A stretch of 64,000 bases of DNA from Clostridiales bacterium UBA1775 (GCA_002314595.1 DCGP01000017.1:27440-91439), one strand, 5' to 3'; positions 44,085-54,431 are shown, counted from the first letter of the stretch. Notes: generated from the sequence alone by a model not told the origin. Translations and numbers: made by a program.

Positions 44085-44120
44085 AAAAATACAGTTGCAT
44101 TATTTTGCAACTGTATTTTT
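44085..44120 (+). terminator. Bidirectional terminator after luxS
   Basis: A perfect 15-bp stem (44085-44099 with 44106-44120) with a 6-base loop and A/T tails. The stop codon of the convergent SGNH gene is inside it. Confidence 0.88.
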
Positions 44121-44750
44121 AAATATATCTATTTTTTCTTGTGTTAAGTTTAATGAAGCTGTGTTCTTTGGAAATTCTCCAAAAATCGTGTAATAGTGTG
44201 TCAATGCAGAAAGGCAACTTCCCTTGTATGATGGGTGCTTGCAGTCCTCGTGATAAAGTTCAATATCACTATTTTCAAAAACTTCTAAAAAGTTTTTACC
44301 AACGGGAGAAACCTTAAAACCAAGTTCTTTTCCTATTTTATCGTATGCCTTTTTTATTATTTCAAACATACTTTTTGTTGTTAAGTTGTTTTCTAAAATA
44401 AATTTATGATTAGAATGGCTACCCCAAGTTTGATATAATATAACCTTATCTACCGAACCCTTGACCATATCATATACTTCTTTAACACCCTTTTCAAACA
44501 AGTCGGGGCTTGTTATAGTTATTGTACTGTAATCTTGCAAAATGCAGTAATCATAACGGTTTCCCTCCACTGCATCATACACGTTTTTAGTATATTCATC
44601 GTTAGCCTCTGCATATTCAATTAACTTATGTCCACCCTTAGTTACAGCAATTGTTTGCACATCTTTGTCATTATCAATAGCTAATTTTTCAAAGATTTTA
44701 GGCATATCATTATAAAAAGTATAACTATTGCCGATAAACAATGTTTTCAA
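44100..44750 (-). CDS. SGNH-fold hydrolase-like protein, last gene of the dcw run
   Basis: The protein is 216 residues with no signal peptide. SGNH blocks can be traced: FIGNSYTFYND (Ser8 in GNS), GGHKL, LQDYST and KHPSYKGS near residue 180. GNS instead of GDS is typical of the DUF4886-like branch. Its start lies 13 bases after the murG stop, so it is read with the cell wall genes; a role in removing acyl groups from wall material is conceivable but unproven. Confidence 0.78.
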   Translation of the reverse strand: MKTLFIGNSYTFYNDMPKIFEKLAIDNDKDVQTIAVTKGGHKLIEYAEANDEYTKNVYDAVEGNRYDYCILQDYSTITITSPDLFEKGVKEVYDMVKGSVDKVILYQTWGSHSNHKFILENNLTTKSMFEIIKKAYDKIGKELGFKVSPVGKNFLEVFENSDIELYHEDCKHPSYKGSCLSALTHYYTIFGEFPKNTASLNLTQEKIDIFKNTVAK

Positions 44751-44763
44751 TCAAAGCACCTCT

Positions 44764-45852
44764 CTATTTTAGTAATTTATTTACCTCTTCATATATTATT
44801 TCTGCTGAATTTTTTATGCCTAATTTTGCAGAATTTTCTGCCATTGTTTTTAATTTGTTGCTATCATCTAATAGCTCCATAACCAGCTTATTAAACAATT
44901 CATTTGACAGGTCTTTTTCTTCAATTAGCATTGCACAGCCATTGTCTGCAAGTGCCTTTGCATTAAAATATTGATGATTGTCCGTAACATTTGGCGACGG
45001 AATTAGCACAGACGGCTTGCCAAGAGCATTAAGCTCGCTGACTGTAATTGCTCCTGCCCTACATACAAGCAGGTCTGCTCCGTTCATAGCCTCATCCATA
45101 TTATAAATATATTTTACTACCGAAATTCCTTCTTTTTCTATGCCCTTTAGCTGTTTTGAAACTGTTTCATATTCTCTTTCGCCGGTAGCAAACAAAATAT
45201 TATACTTTCCCTTTGGAACTTGCTTAATAAAGTCTATCATACAATCGTTAATTCTCTTTGCACCCAAGCTGCCACCAAAGGACACTATAAAAGGTCTGTT
45301 ATCCACTCCCAAGCTCTTTCGTGCCTCTTCCTTGGTTGTTTTAAACAGTTCTGTCCTTAATGGATTGCCGGTAAGCACCACATTTTTTGCACCGGTAAAT
45401 TTTGCTCTGCTTTTTTCAAAGCTAATACATACTGTATCCACAGATTTTGAAAGCATCTTGCTTGTCATTCCTGCAAATACATTTTGCTCGTGAATAAGTG
45501 TAGGAATACCCATAGACGACGCTGTTTTCAAAAGAGGCCCTGATACATAACCACCTGTGCCGATTACAATATCAGGATTGAAATCTTTTATTATCCCTCT
45601 GCACCTTACACAAGCAACACACGCCTTTAATACAGAAACCATATTTTTAATTGTTATGGCTCGTTTAATGCCATTAACATCAATAAATTTAATATTATAG
45701 CCACTTTTGGGTACTAATGTACTTTCCATACCTTTTTTTGTACCTACAAAGAGAAATTCGCTTTCCGGCTGATGTTCTTTAATTGTATTTGCAATAGTAA
45801 GTGCAGGGTTAATATGCCCTGCTGTTCCTCCACCTGAAAGTAACACTCTCAT
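44764..45852 (-). CDS. murG: UDP-GlcNAc:undecaprenyl-PP-MurNAc-pentapeptide GlcNAc transferase
   Basis: The protein is 362 residues. N-terminal SGGGTAGHINPALTIA, the central SFGGSLGAKRIND and the C-terminal CRAGAITVSELNALGKPSVLIP are the MurG (GT28) motifs. It makes lipid II from lipid I on the inner face of the membrane. 13 bases after ftsW in the dcw run. Confidence 0.96.
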   Translation of the reverse strand: MRVLLSGGGTAGHINPALTIANTIKEHQPESEFLFVGTKKGMESTLVPKSGYNIKFIDVNGIKRAITIKNMVSVLKACVACVRCRGIIKDFNPDIVIGTGGYVSGPLLKTASSMGIPTLIHEQNVFAGMTSKMLSKSVDTVCISFEKSRAKFTGAKNVVLTGNPLRTELFKTTKEEARKSLGVDNRPFIVSFGGSLGAKRINDCMIDFIKQVPKGKYNILFATGEREYETVSKQLKGIEKEGISVVKYIYNMDEAMNGADLLVCRAGAITVSELNALGKPSVLIPSPNVTDNHQYFNAKALADNGCAMLIEEKDLSNELFNKLVMELLDDSNKLKTMAENSAKLGIKNSAEIIYEEVNKLLK

Positions 45853-45865
45853 AACCTAAACTCCT

Positions 45866-46945
45866 TTATTTTGAGCCTTGCCTTGAAATATTTAACACTA
45901 TTCCCATACTTGCCATAATAATAGAAAGTGCTGTACCACCGTATGAGAAGAATGGTAGTGAAATACCTGTTACCGGAATTGATGATGTTACAACGGCAAT
46001 GTTCATTATAACCTCAAGACCTATAAGTGATGTTATACCAATAGCCATTAAACAACCTAATTTATCCTTTGCCTTTAACCCAATTCTAATACCTCGATAA
46101 ACTAAAAATCCAAACAGTACCAACACAACAAGAGCACCTACAAAGCCCGTTTCTTCGCATAATATTGCAAAGATAAAGTCGTTGTGAGGCTCCGGAATAT
46201 ACAAGAACTTCTGCCTGCTTTGACCTATGCCCAAACCAAATAATCCCCCACTGCCTATGGCGTAAAGTGATTGAATAACTTGGTAGCCATCGCCTAATGG
46301 GTCTGCAAAGGGATCCATAAAAGAAAATAGTCTGGCTCGTCTGTATGAAGATGTAAGTACCAAAATCACTGCAAGAATTCCACCACCGACACCCAAAGGT
46401 ACCAATTTTTTAAGGTCTGCATCACCAACAACAAGCATAATTATGCCAACTGCGGCAATAATCAATGTAGCACTAAGATGTGGTTCTAAAACTATCAATC
46501 CACATACCAAGCCGATTGCAATAAGGTTTGGCAACAAGCCTCTTTTAAAGGTTTTTATGTATTTCTTATTTTTGGATATTGATTCACTTAAAAATATAAT
46601 CAACCCTATTTTTGCAACCTCTGAAGGTTGGAAACCAAAAAGCCATCTTTTTCCACCCTTTGCCTCTGTTCCAATTGCAAGGACTAAAATAAGCAATAGC
46701 ACTGTTAAAGCAAATATATATCCTGACATCTTTGCAAGCTTGTGGTAATCAAAGTTTGCGAAGAAAAGCAAAAGCACTACCGAAACCAGCGCCCAAATAG
46801 ATTGTCTTTTAATAAAATAATATGCGTCCCCCATTGTACTTCTTGCAGACTCTGAACTTGATGACATTACCATTATAAGCCCAAAAGCCAAAAGAACAAA
46901 TACGGTTATTAGAAAATAAAAATCCATTTGTCCTTTTTTATTCAA
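45866..46945 (-). CDS. ftsW: SEDS-family peptidoglycan polymerase, FtsW/SpoVE type
   Basis: The protein is 359 residues with about ten membrane helices. The SEDS motifs GSGGLFGLGIGQSRQK and YIPEPHNDFIFA, and the C-terminal PVTGISLPFFSYGG are intact. Septal glycan polymerase that works with the class B PBP encoded upstream. In Clostridia the ftsW and spoVE forms cannot be told apart by sequence alone. It follows mraY with no gap; murD, which normally sits between them, is absent. Confidence 0.93.
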   Translation of the reverse strand: MNKKGQMDFYFLITVFVLLAFGLIMVMSSSSESARSTMGDAYYFIKRQSIWALVSVVLLLFFANFDYHKLAKMSGYIFALTVLLLILVLAIGTEAKGGKRWLFGFQPSEVAKIGLIIFLSESISKNKKYIKTFKRGLLPNLIAIGLVCGLIVLEPHLSATLIIAAVGIIMLVVGDADLKKLVPLGVGGGILAVILVLTSSYRRARLFSFMDPFADPLGDGYQVIQSLYAIGSGGLFGLGIGQSRQKFLYIPEPHNDFIFAILCEETGFVGALVVLVLFGFLVYRGIRIGLKAKDKLGCLMAIGITSLIGLEVIMNIAVVTSSIPVTGISLPFFSYGGTALSIIMASMGIVLNISRQGSK

Positions 46946-47908
46946 CTAAATCACCCCAATACCTAATAAACCGATTATACAAAATACTATTGTAACACTT
47001 GTAAACACTAACACTATTTTGCGTTCGCTCCAACCACTCATTTCAAAATGATGATGAATAGGACTCATTTTAAACACTCTTTTGCCGGTTAACTTAAAAG
47101 ATGTTACCTGAATAATTACTGATAATGTTTCAATAAAGTAGATAATTCCAACTAAAATTACGATAAACGGGCTTTGAATCATTAGTGCAAAGGCACCAAC
47201 TGTACCACCTAACATTAGAGAACCTGTATCGCCCATAAACACCTTTGCCGGATTTTTGTTGAACATTAAAAACCCCAACAAAGCACCGATAAGCCCAACT
47301 GCAAACAGGGATAATGACGAGTAATTCATAAATACAGACGCTATTGCAAAGAACATCATTACAACAGTTGTAACCGATGTTGCAAGGCCGTCAATACCGT
47401 CCGTTAAATTAACCCCATTTGTTGTTGCAAGTAATACAAAAATTGCAAACGGAATATATAGCCAGCCCATATTCCAACAAATATCGGTAAACGGAATATT
47501 TATTGAAAATGAAAGTATACCTTTTTCTATACCTACAAGCACAAATACTACTGAAACAATTATTTGAAGTGCCAATTTCTGCCATGCCTTTAAGCCTAAA
47601 TTTCTCTTTAAAACAACCTTGATAAAGTCATCTAAAAATCCGATTAAACCAAAGCCTAATGAACAGAACAAAAGCAACAGAACATTTGCATCAATTCGTC
47701 TAAAATTAGCCAAAACTGCAACAATTAGTGCCAAAATAAATATTATGCCACCCATTGTAGGAGTACCACTCTTTTTTTGGTGCCATTTTGGACCTATTTC
47801 CCTAATACTTTGACCAAATTTTAACTTTATTAGCAATGGAATAAATATAGGGCCAAAAAGCATAGAAGCTATTAGACCTATTACCATTGTAACAGCAAAT
47901 ATACTCAT
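46946..47908 (-). CDS. mraY: Phospho-MurNAc-pentapeptide transferase
   Basis: The protein is 320 residues, polytopic. Motifs GPKWHQKKSGTPTMGG, NLTDGIDGLA, FMGDTGSLMLGG and MSPIHHHFE are all present. It transfers phospho-MurNAc-pentapeptide to undecaprenyl phosphate, giving lipid I. It lies one base after murF. Confidence 0.96.
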   Translation of the reverse strand: MSIFAVTMVIGLIASMLFGPIFIPLLIKLKFGQSIREIGPKWHQKKSGTPTMGGIIFILALIVAVLANFRRIDANVLLLLFCSLGFGLIGFLDDFIKVVLKRNLGLKAWQKLALQIIVSVVFVLVGIEKGILSFSINIPFTDICWNMGWLYIPFAIFVLLATTNGVNLTDGIDGLATSVTTVVMMFFAIASVFMNYSSLSLFAVGLIGALLGFLMFNKNPAKVFMGDTGSLMLGGTVGAFALMIQSPFIVILVGIIYFIETLSVIIQVTSFKLTGKRVFKMSPIHHHFEMSGWSERKIVLVFTSVTIVFCIIGLLGIGVI

Positions 47909-47909
47909 T

Positions 47910-49298
47910 TTAATTTCTTCCTTTCAAAAGTTCCTGTAATTTTGATGAAATCTCTTCAAACTTCATACCTCTTGAAGCTTTGAAAAGCACCACATCGTCA
48001 TCTAAAATATAGTTACCTAAAAATTCTGCGGCAGAATTATTATTTTCAAATTCATATACATTATTGTTACCGTTTTTTCTAACCTCATCTGCAATATATT
48101 TTGCATCATTGCCGACGGTAACGAGTGTGTTTATTTTGTGATTTATTGCATATTCCCCAACCTTGCGATGGTTTTCTTCTGCAAAGTTTCCCTGTTCTAA
48201 AATATCCCCTAAAACTGCAATTGTACGCCTTTTATTTGCCATTGCACTTAGCATACAAAGTGAAGAATCCATTGAAGATGTGCTTGCATTGTAGCAATCC
48301 TCAACCAGTGTTACCCTTCCAACTTTAATTTCCTTTTGCCTCATACCTGACGGAGCAAAATTCGAAACCCCTTTTATAATGTCTTTAACTTCCATTCCAA
48401 GCTCTATACCACAAGCTATTGCTGACAAAGCATTATAAATGTGATGCTTGCCCACAACATTTATTTTAAATTCATATTCCTTATTTTTAATCTTTACCTT
48501 AAAGCTACTGCCATTGGCATCTGTTAAAATATCATATGCAACATAGTCTGCATCTGCTTTTTCTATGGCTACATAAACTATTTTGCAGTTTAGCTTATCC
48601 TTAACCGTAACAAGCATATCATCATCTGCGTTTGTAATTAAAGTGCCGTTAGGTTGCAGGCCCTCTAAAATTTCAAGCTTTGCCTTTAAAATATTTTCTC
48701 TGCTTCCCAAATTACCAATATGAGCTGTACCTATATTTGTTATAACAGCAATTTTAGGCTTGGCAATTTTAGTTAGTACGGATATTTCCCCAAGACTGCT
48801 CATACCCATTTCTATTATTGCCTTTTCTACTGTACTGTCAAGCTCAAATACAGTTAACGGAACACCGATTTCGTTATTAAAATTCCCCTTTGTGGCAAAG
48901 GTTTTAAAGCCACAACCAATTACAGAATTTAGCATATCCTTGGTACTTGTTTTGCCTACACTACCTGTAACGCCGATTACATCTAATCCTAATTTAACTC
49001 TATAATATTCTGCAATGTCCCTTAATGCCTTTTTGGTATCATCTACAAAGATGGCAGCTTTACCGTTAGGAACTTCAAAGTCTTTTTCCGAAACTGCACA
49101 GGTTCCACCATTTTCCAAGAAGCTTTTTGCAAAATCATTTCCGTCAAATCTATCCCCTTTTATACCTACAAACAGAACTTGACCATCTGTTATTCGGCTG
49201 TCTGTTGTTATTTTATTTATTATTTTATCATCGCCCACTAAATTACCACCGATGAAATCCGATATTGATTTTAGGGATAAATTATCCAAAATATTCAC
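47910..49298 (-). CDS. murF: UDP-MurNAc-tripeptide:D-Ala-D-Ala ligase
   Basis: The protein is 462 residues. The ATP loop GVTGSVGKTSTKDM, a central domain with NIGTAHIGNLGS, and the C-terminal domain with CYNASTSSMDSSL match MurF. It adds D-Ala-D-Ala to the precursor. Four bases after murE. Confidence 0.95.
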   Translation of the reverse strand: MNILDNLSLKSISDFIGGNLVGDDKIINKITTDSRITDGQVLFVGIKGDRFDGNDFAKSFLENGGTCAVSEKDFEVPNGKAAIFVDDTKKALRDIAEYYRVKLGLDVIGVTGSVGKTSTKDMLNSVIGCGFKTFATKGNFNNEIGVPLTVFELDSTVEKAIIEMGMSSLGEISVLTKIAKPKIAVITNIGTAHIGNLGSRENILKAKLEILEGLQPNGTLITNADDDMLVTVKDKLNCKIVYVAIEKADADYVAYDILTDANGSSFKVKIKNKEYEFKINVVGKHHIYNALSAIACGIELGMEVKDIIKGVSNFAPSGMRQKEIKVGRVTLVEDCYNASTSSMDSSLCMLSAMANKRRTIAVLGDILEQGNFAEENHRKVGEYAINHKINTLVTVGNDAKYIADEVRKNGNNNVYEFENNNSAAEFLGNYILDDDVVLFKASRGMKFEEISSKLQELLKGRN

Positions 49299-49302
49299 CT
49301 AC

Positions 49303-50709
49303 TTACAGCTTATTTAAAACGTCCTTAATTACTTCTCTCTCATCAAAATGAATTGTCTTGTCCTTTAAAATTTGATAGTCCTCGTGTCCCTTTCCTGCAA
49401 AGACAATTACATCGTCTGTTTTTGCGTGTTTTATAGCATATTCTATGGCATCTCGCCTATTTTCAATTACCACATATTCTGCCATTGCATCGTCCATACC
49501 ATCTAAAATATCTCTTATAATTTCTGACGGTTCTTCGCTACGTGGATTGTCGGACGTTACTATGCACAAATCTGCAAGTTTACCTGCAATTTTACCCATT
49601 TTTGGTCGCTTTGTCTTGTCCCTGTCTCCTCCACAACCAAACACTGCAACCACTCTGCCCTTTGCAAAGCCTCTAACGCTTTTTAGTATGTTTTCAAGTC
49701 CGTCAGGAGTGTGTGCATAATCAATCAACAAGGTGTAATCTTTATCACAGTCTACAACCTCTGCTCTGCCTTTTACCCCTTTTGCCTTGCCAAGAGCCGA
49801 TGCAATAACATCATTAGAAATACCACATTGCTTACAAATTGAAATGGCAGTAAGAGCATTGTAAACAGAAAATTCACCGGGTATAGCAAGATTTATTTTC
49901 ATATTATCACAGTCAAACCTTACACCATTTGACAAATACTCAATATTTTCTGCCTTTAATTTACCATCATTGATACCAAAGGTTAAAACATCGCACTTTG
50001 CATTTTCTAATATTTTAAACCCGTATTCATCGTCAACGTTAATTACGCCCTTTTTGCAAACATCAAACAACTTTGACTTTGCCTTCATATAATTTTCCAT
50101 TGTACCATGGAAATCTAAATGGTCCTGGGTTAAATTTGTAAAAGCCCCTACCTGATAGTTGCAACCATCTACTCTATGCAAGCATAAGGAATGAGATGAA
50201 ACCTCCATAATTGCATAAGTGCAGTTTGCCTTTACCATTTCGCTAAATAATTCCATTAGCTCCAAGGATTCCGGAGTTGTTCTTTCTGTATGGAACTCCT
50301 CATTGCCTATCATATTTTTATTTGTACCGATTAGCCCAACTTTTTCACCATTTTCCTCTAAAATGCTCTTTACAAGATATGTAACAGTTGTTTTGCCATT
50401 TGTGCCTGTTACGCCAATTAGTTTTAGCTTGCTTGTTGGGTCATTATAATAATTTTTAGCCATTTGAGCTAATGCTTTACGGCTGTTATCCACTATGATA
50501 CAAGGAATTTTAACACCTTCAATTTGGTGCTCACACACTATACAAGATGCCCCTAATTCTTCTGCTTTTTTACCATAAATATGCCCATCTGTTGCAAAGC
50601 CTGTTATTGCAACAAACACATTTCCTTCCTTTACAAGTCGGGAATCATAAGCTATCCCTGTAACATCTATATCTAAATTTGTATTGCATAAAATGTCATT
50701 TAGTTTCAT
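49303..50709 (-). CDS. murE: UDP-MurNAc-L-Ala-D-Glu:meso-diaminopimelate ligase
   Basis: The protein is 468 residues. The ATP loop is GVTGTNGKTTVTYL. The specificity loop reads TSDNPRSEEP; the DNPR motif marks enzymes that add meso-diaminopimelate rather than lysine, so the wall is predicted to be of the meso-DAP type. 21 bases after the PBP gene. Confidence 0.96.
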   Translation of the reverse strand: MKLNDILCNTNLDIDVTGIAYDSRLVKEGNVFVAITGFATDGHIYGKKAEELGASCIVCEHQIEGVKIPCIIVDNSRKALAQMAKNYYNDPTSKLKLIGVTGTNGKTTVTYLVKSILEENGEKVGLIGTNKNMIGNEEFHTERTTPESLELMELFSEMVKANCTYAIMEVSSHSLCLHRVDGCNYQVGAFTNLTQDHLDFHGTMENYMKAKSKLFDVCKKGVINVDDEYGFKILENAKCDVLTFGINDGKLKAENIEYLSNGVRFDCDNMKINLAIPGEFSVYNALTAISICKQCGISNDVIASALGKAKGVKGRAEVVDCDKDYTLLIDYAHTPDGLENILKSVRGFAKGRVVAVFGCGGDRDKTKRPKMGKIAGKLADLCIVTSDNPRSEEPSEIIRDILDGMDDAMAEYVVIENRRDAIEYAIKHAKTDDVIVFAGKGHEDYQILKDKTIHFDEREVIKDVLNKL

Positions 50710-50730
50710 ATTCCCATCCCTTCGCCTTGA

Positions 50731-52938
50731 CTATTCTCCTGCCTCTACACGCCTAAATTCAACTGTTATAGTCGTGCCTATTTCAATTACGGACCCTGCT
50801 GGTACTGATTGTTGGTATGACAGCACTGCTTCGTTTGAAACTGTTGAGCCTGCACCTTGAATTTTTAGGTTCAGCCTTGCATTTGACACTGCCGTTGCAA
50901 CATCGTTAACTGTCATATTTAACAAATTAGGCACGGTTGTTGTGGTTGTTTTCATTGTTTCCTCTGTATACGCCATTACTGTTGAGCCTCGATTTACCTT
51001 AACTCCTGCCTTTGGCAACTGATTAAGTACCTTTTCCCCTGCACCCTCAATTGAAGGATTTAGATTTGCCCTTGCAAGTGCGTCCTTGGCGTTTTGAGTA
51101 GGCATACCAATTACGTTCGGAACTGTTGTTTCCATCGTTGCAAGCTCTTCTGCCGTGTACGAGGGCTCTACCTTTAAGTAATTTAGAACCTCTTCCATAA
51201 TATTTCTTGCAATAGGTGTTGCAATTACACCACCAAAATGAGAGTCGCCGTTTGGTTCGTCAAGCATTACCAAGCAGATAACCTCAGGGTCATCACAAGG
51301 TGCCATACATACAAATGACGCAACATACTTACCGTTACCACGAGGTATTTTTTCCGATGTACCTGTTTTACCTCCTACACGGAAGCCTTTGATATATGCT
51401 CCGGAGCCTGAACCCTCCGATACAACAGATTCTAAAACTTCTTTAATTTTTTTACTTGTTGACTCGGAAACTATTTGTCTAACGTTTTCTGCACCAAATT
51501 CCTTTACAACATTACCCTTTTGGTCTTCAAGACGTTTGATAATATGTGGCTTAATCATCATACCATTGTTTGCAATAGCGTTAACAGCTGTAACCATTTG
51601 GATAGGCGTTATTGTAAAGCCCTGACCAAATGATGATGTTGCAAGCTCAACTTCATTAAAATTCTCGTACGCAGGAATAAGGCCAATTGTTTCGCCCGGC
51701 AAATCAATACCTGTCTTTTCACGGAAGCCTAAGCCTGACATATATGTATAAAATTTTTCTCTGCCAACCCTTGCTCCAATTTCAATAAATGCCGGATTAC
51801 AAGAATTTTGAACTGCCTTTTTAAAGTTTTGTTGACCATGTCCTCCTGCTTTCCAACAGTGAATATCATAATTTTCTACATGCTTTGAACCACCACAGTA
51901 AAACGTATCATTATCAGACACTACATTTTCTTCTACTGCCATTGATGCTGTAAAAATTTTAAAGGTTGAGCCGGGTTCGTATGAATCAACAACTGCCTTG
52001 TTTCTCCAAAGCTTTTGTAATGCGTCAGAGTATTTTTGATTACGTTCCTTTCCCTCAGGATACGCCTTTACTGCTTCTAACGTTTCCGGGTCTGTGATAG
52101 TAAACGGGTCATTTAAGTTAAAGTCAGGCTTTGTTGTCATTGCCAAGATACCACCTGATTTAACGTCCATAATTATACAGCATACACCGTTATTGATTTT
52201 ATTATCAATTAACGCCTGTTCCAAGTACTTTTCTGCAATACGTTGTATATTTTCATCAATTGTAAGGACTACATTAAGACCGTCTTCCGGGTCAATAAGT
52301 TTTTCATAGTCAAATGGCATATCACCACCGGCTGCGTCCTTGGCACTAACAAGCCTACCTGATGAGCCTTTTAAATATTTATCATATTGCAGCTCCACAC
52401 CTGCAAGACCTTGTTTATCCGTTCCGGTAAAGCCTATTACATGGGCTGCCAAATTATCAAATGGGTAGTATCTTTTTGTATCGGAAACTAATGTAAATCC
52501 TGAAATTTTCTTATCACTTAAAAACTTCCTTACATTATCAGCAACTTTTTTGTCAACCTTTTTCTTAACAACTACATATGCTGTATCTTGGTCTAATTTT
52601 TTATAAATATCATCATATTTTTCATCTATAATTGGAGATAATCCTTGTGCAATTTCCGAAATAGACATATGGTTCTTCTTTACATCTCTTGGCGAAGCTG
52701 TTATTGTTTCAACCGATATTGATGCAGCAAGTACATTGCCGTTTCTGTCAAGTATTGAACCCCTTTTTGAGTTAATTGTTTTATCTCTTGTCTGTTGTTG
52801 AACTGCAGCCTCTGAAAGCTCAGCTCCTTTAATAATCTGCCAATATCCTACACGAAGTATTAAAGCTATGAAAAATATTGCAAATAATATTATTATAACA
52901 GTTATTTTTTTCTTCATATTTAAAGTTGTGCGTTCCAT
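50731..52938 (-). CDS. Class B penicillin-binding protein with two PASTA domains (FtsI/SpoVD type)
   Basis: The protein is 735 residues. Membrane anchor near residues 10-30, a dimerisation domain, then the transpeptidase domain with the three catalytic motifs: YEPGSTFKIF (SxxK), SCNP (SxN) and GGKTGTSEK (KTG). Two C-terminal PASTA domains (about 610-670 and 672-732), each starting TTVPN. This is the architecture of SpoVD, and of the vegetative division PBP in Clostridia that have only one. A hairpin lies in the 94-base gap before this gene. Ribosome site GGGGG, 7 bases before the start. Confidence 0.94.
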   Translation of the reverse strand: MERTTLNMKKKITVIIILFAIFFIALILRVGYWQIIKGAELSEAAVQQQTRDKTINSKRGSILDRNGNVLAASISVETITASPRDVKKNHMSISEIAQGLSPIIDEKYDDIYKKLDQDTAYVVVKKKVDKKVADNVRKFLSDKKISGFTLVSDTKRYYPFDNLAAHVIGFTGTDKQGLAGVELQYDKYLKGSSGRLVSAKDAAGGDMPFDYEKLIDPEDGLNVVLTIDENIQRIAEKYLEQALIDNKINNGVCCIIMDVKSGGILAMTTKPDFNLNDPFTITDPETLEAVKAYPEGKERNQKYSDALQKLWRNKAVVDSYEPGSTFKIFTASMAVEENVVSDNDTFYCGGSKHVENYDIHCWKAGGHGQQNFKKAVQNSCNPAFIEIGARVGREKFYTYMSGLGFREKTGIDLPGETIGLIPAYENFNEVELATSSFGQGFTITPIQMVTAVNAIANNGMMIKPHIIKRLEDQKGNVVKEFGAENVRQIVSESTSKKIKEVLESVVSEGSGSGAYIKGFRVGGKTGTSEKIPRGNGKYVASFVCMAPCDDPEVICLVMLDEPNGDSHFGGVIATPIARNIMEEVLNYLKVEPSYTAEELATMETTVPNVIGMPTQNAKDALARANLNPSIEGAGEKVLNQLPKAGVKVNRGSTVMAYTEETMKTTTTTVPNLLNMTVNDVATAVSNARLNLKIQGAGSTVSNEAVLSYQQSVPAGSVIEIGTTITVEFRRVEAGE

Positions 52939-52992
52939 TACTGCACCCCCTATACAATAAAATCTATATATTTTATGCCTTTAAAGATGACT

Positions 52993-53020
52993 ATAAGAGG
53001 AGCCATACGACTCCTCTTAT
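52993..53020 (-). other. RNA hairpin between ftsL and the PBP gene
   Basis: A 10-bp perfect stem (ATAAGAGGAG/CTCCTCTTAT) with an 8-base loop in the intergenic gap, with no T run on either side. It could be a processing or stability element within the dcw transcript; not a clear terminator. Confidence 0.5.
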
Positions 53021-53032
53021 TCTATTTATGTT

Positions 53033-53491
53033 TTATTTAAAATATTCCAAAATACCCGCAAAAAAGCCCTTGATTCCCCCTGATGAAGAACCACTGTTTG
53101 ATACATTTTTCATAACATTCTGATTTTGTGGTGTTAGGTAAACAACTTGTGCTGAGGTTGTCTTTTTTAGACCTAATGTATTTTCTGCGTATGCTGATAT
53201 TTTGCTTTTATCAGTCATACTTTCTATATCAAGCTTTGCTTGTTCATTTTTAGCAACAATTTCGTTTAACATTGCTGTCTTTTCGTTGATAGTATTATGA
53301 AGGTCGTAAATATGCACACTTCTAAGCACAATAACAGCAACTATCGCAAATGTAATTGCCAAAACCTTGGTAAGCTTTTTCTTGAACCTTTTGACTTTAA
53401 TTTGTCTTTTACGTTCAAGCTCTGCCTTTTTATCAACCTTGGTTTCAATATATCTATCAAGCTGATAAGCACTGCTATTTTGCACGTACAT
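53033..53491 (-). CDS. ftsL: FtsL-like cell division protein
   Basis: The protein is 152 residues. A basic cytoplasmic N-terminus (KKAELERKRQIKVKRFKKK), one membrane segment near 47-65, and a heptad-rich periplasmic coil of about 50 residues up to NTLGLKKT. Sequence identity in this family is low; the call rests on topology and on the position between rsmH and the PBP gene. Works with FtsB/DivIC in the divisome. Confidence 0.85.
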   Translation of the reverse strand: MYVQNSSAYQLDRYIETKVDKKAELERKRQIKVKRFKKKLTKVLAITFAIVAVIVLRSVHIYDLHNTINEKTAMLNEIVAKNEQAKLDIESMTDKSKISAYAENTLGLKKTTSAQVVYLTPQNQNVMKNVSNSGSSSGGIKGFFAGILEYFK

Positions 53492-53507
53492 ATTGGTCTT
53501 CCTTTCT

Positions 53508-54431
53508 TTATATTTTTTCTGCTACCCTAAGCTTAGCACTTGCTGAGCGTGAATTATACACAAGCTCTTCCTTAGATGGAAGTATTGGTTTTTTTGAAAT
53601 AATTTTTACTTTTGGCTTGTTGTTACAAACACAAACCGGAAATTCCTTTGGGCAAATACAACCTTTTGCAAGGTCTGCAAATGCTGTTTTAATAATTCTG
53701 TCTTCAAGTGAATGAAACGTAATTACTGCAATTCGTCCACCGGGATTTAAAACCTCTGAAATATCCTTTATTGTTTGAGCTAATTTTGAAAGTTCATCAT
53801 TAACAGCAATTCTAATTCCTTGAAAAACTCTTTTTTCAGGGTTTTTTTCGTTTTTTCTTGTCTTAAAGGGTATGCATTCCTTAACGATTTCGGCAAGCTC
53901 AAATGTGGTTTTTATTGGGCTTTCTTGCCTTTTTTCTATAATTCTTCGAACAATTGGTTTTGTAAACTTTTCCTCACCATATTCAAATAATATCTTTTCT
54001 AATTGTTCCTTAGAATAATTATTAACAACATCATATGCGCTGATTGGGTCGTTAACATTCATTCTCATATCAAGAGGTGCGTCGTATCTGTAACTAAATC
54101 CTCTTTCCGGAGTATCAAGCTGATGAGAAGAAACCCCTAAATCCAACAACACTCCATCAATTTTTTCTATATTTTTATCAATTAGTATCTGTTTAATATT
54201 ATTAAAATTGTCATTAACAAATGTTACGTCATAGCCTGACAAACGTTCCTTGGCAGTGTTTATTGCCGTCATATCTCGGTCTATGCCAATAAGCCTTCCG
54301 TCATTTTTGACAATATATGAAGAATGCCCTGCGCCACCCAATGTGCCGTCAACATATATTCCGCCTTTTTTAATATTAAGAGCATCTATACATTCGTTAA
54401 GCATTACCGGGATATGGGAAAATTCTGTCAT
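53508..54431 (-). CDS. rsmH: 16S rRNA (cytosine1402-N4)-methyltransferase
   Basis: The protein is 307 residues. It opens with HIPVMLNECID and the SAM site YVDGTLGGAGHS; later GVLLDLGVSSHQLD and ITFHSLEDRI complete the MraW/RsmH pattern. Overlaps mraZ by 4 bases (ATGA). Confidence 0.96.
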   Translation of the reverse strand: MTEFSHIPVMLNECIDALNIKKGGIYVDGTLGGAGHSSYIVKNDGRLIGIDRDMTAINTAKERLSGYDVTFVNDNFNNIKQILIDKNIEKIDGVLLDLGVSSHQLDTPERGFSYRYDAPLDMRMNVNDPISAYDVVNNYSKEQLEKILFEYGEEKFTKPIVRRIIEKRQESPIKTTFELAEIVKECIPFKTRKNEKNPEKRVFQGIRIAVNDELSKLAQTIKDISEVLNPGGRIAVITFHSLEDRIIKTAFADLAKGCICPKEFPVCVCNNKPKVKIISKKPILPSKEELVYNSRSASAKLRVAEKI

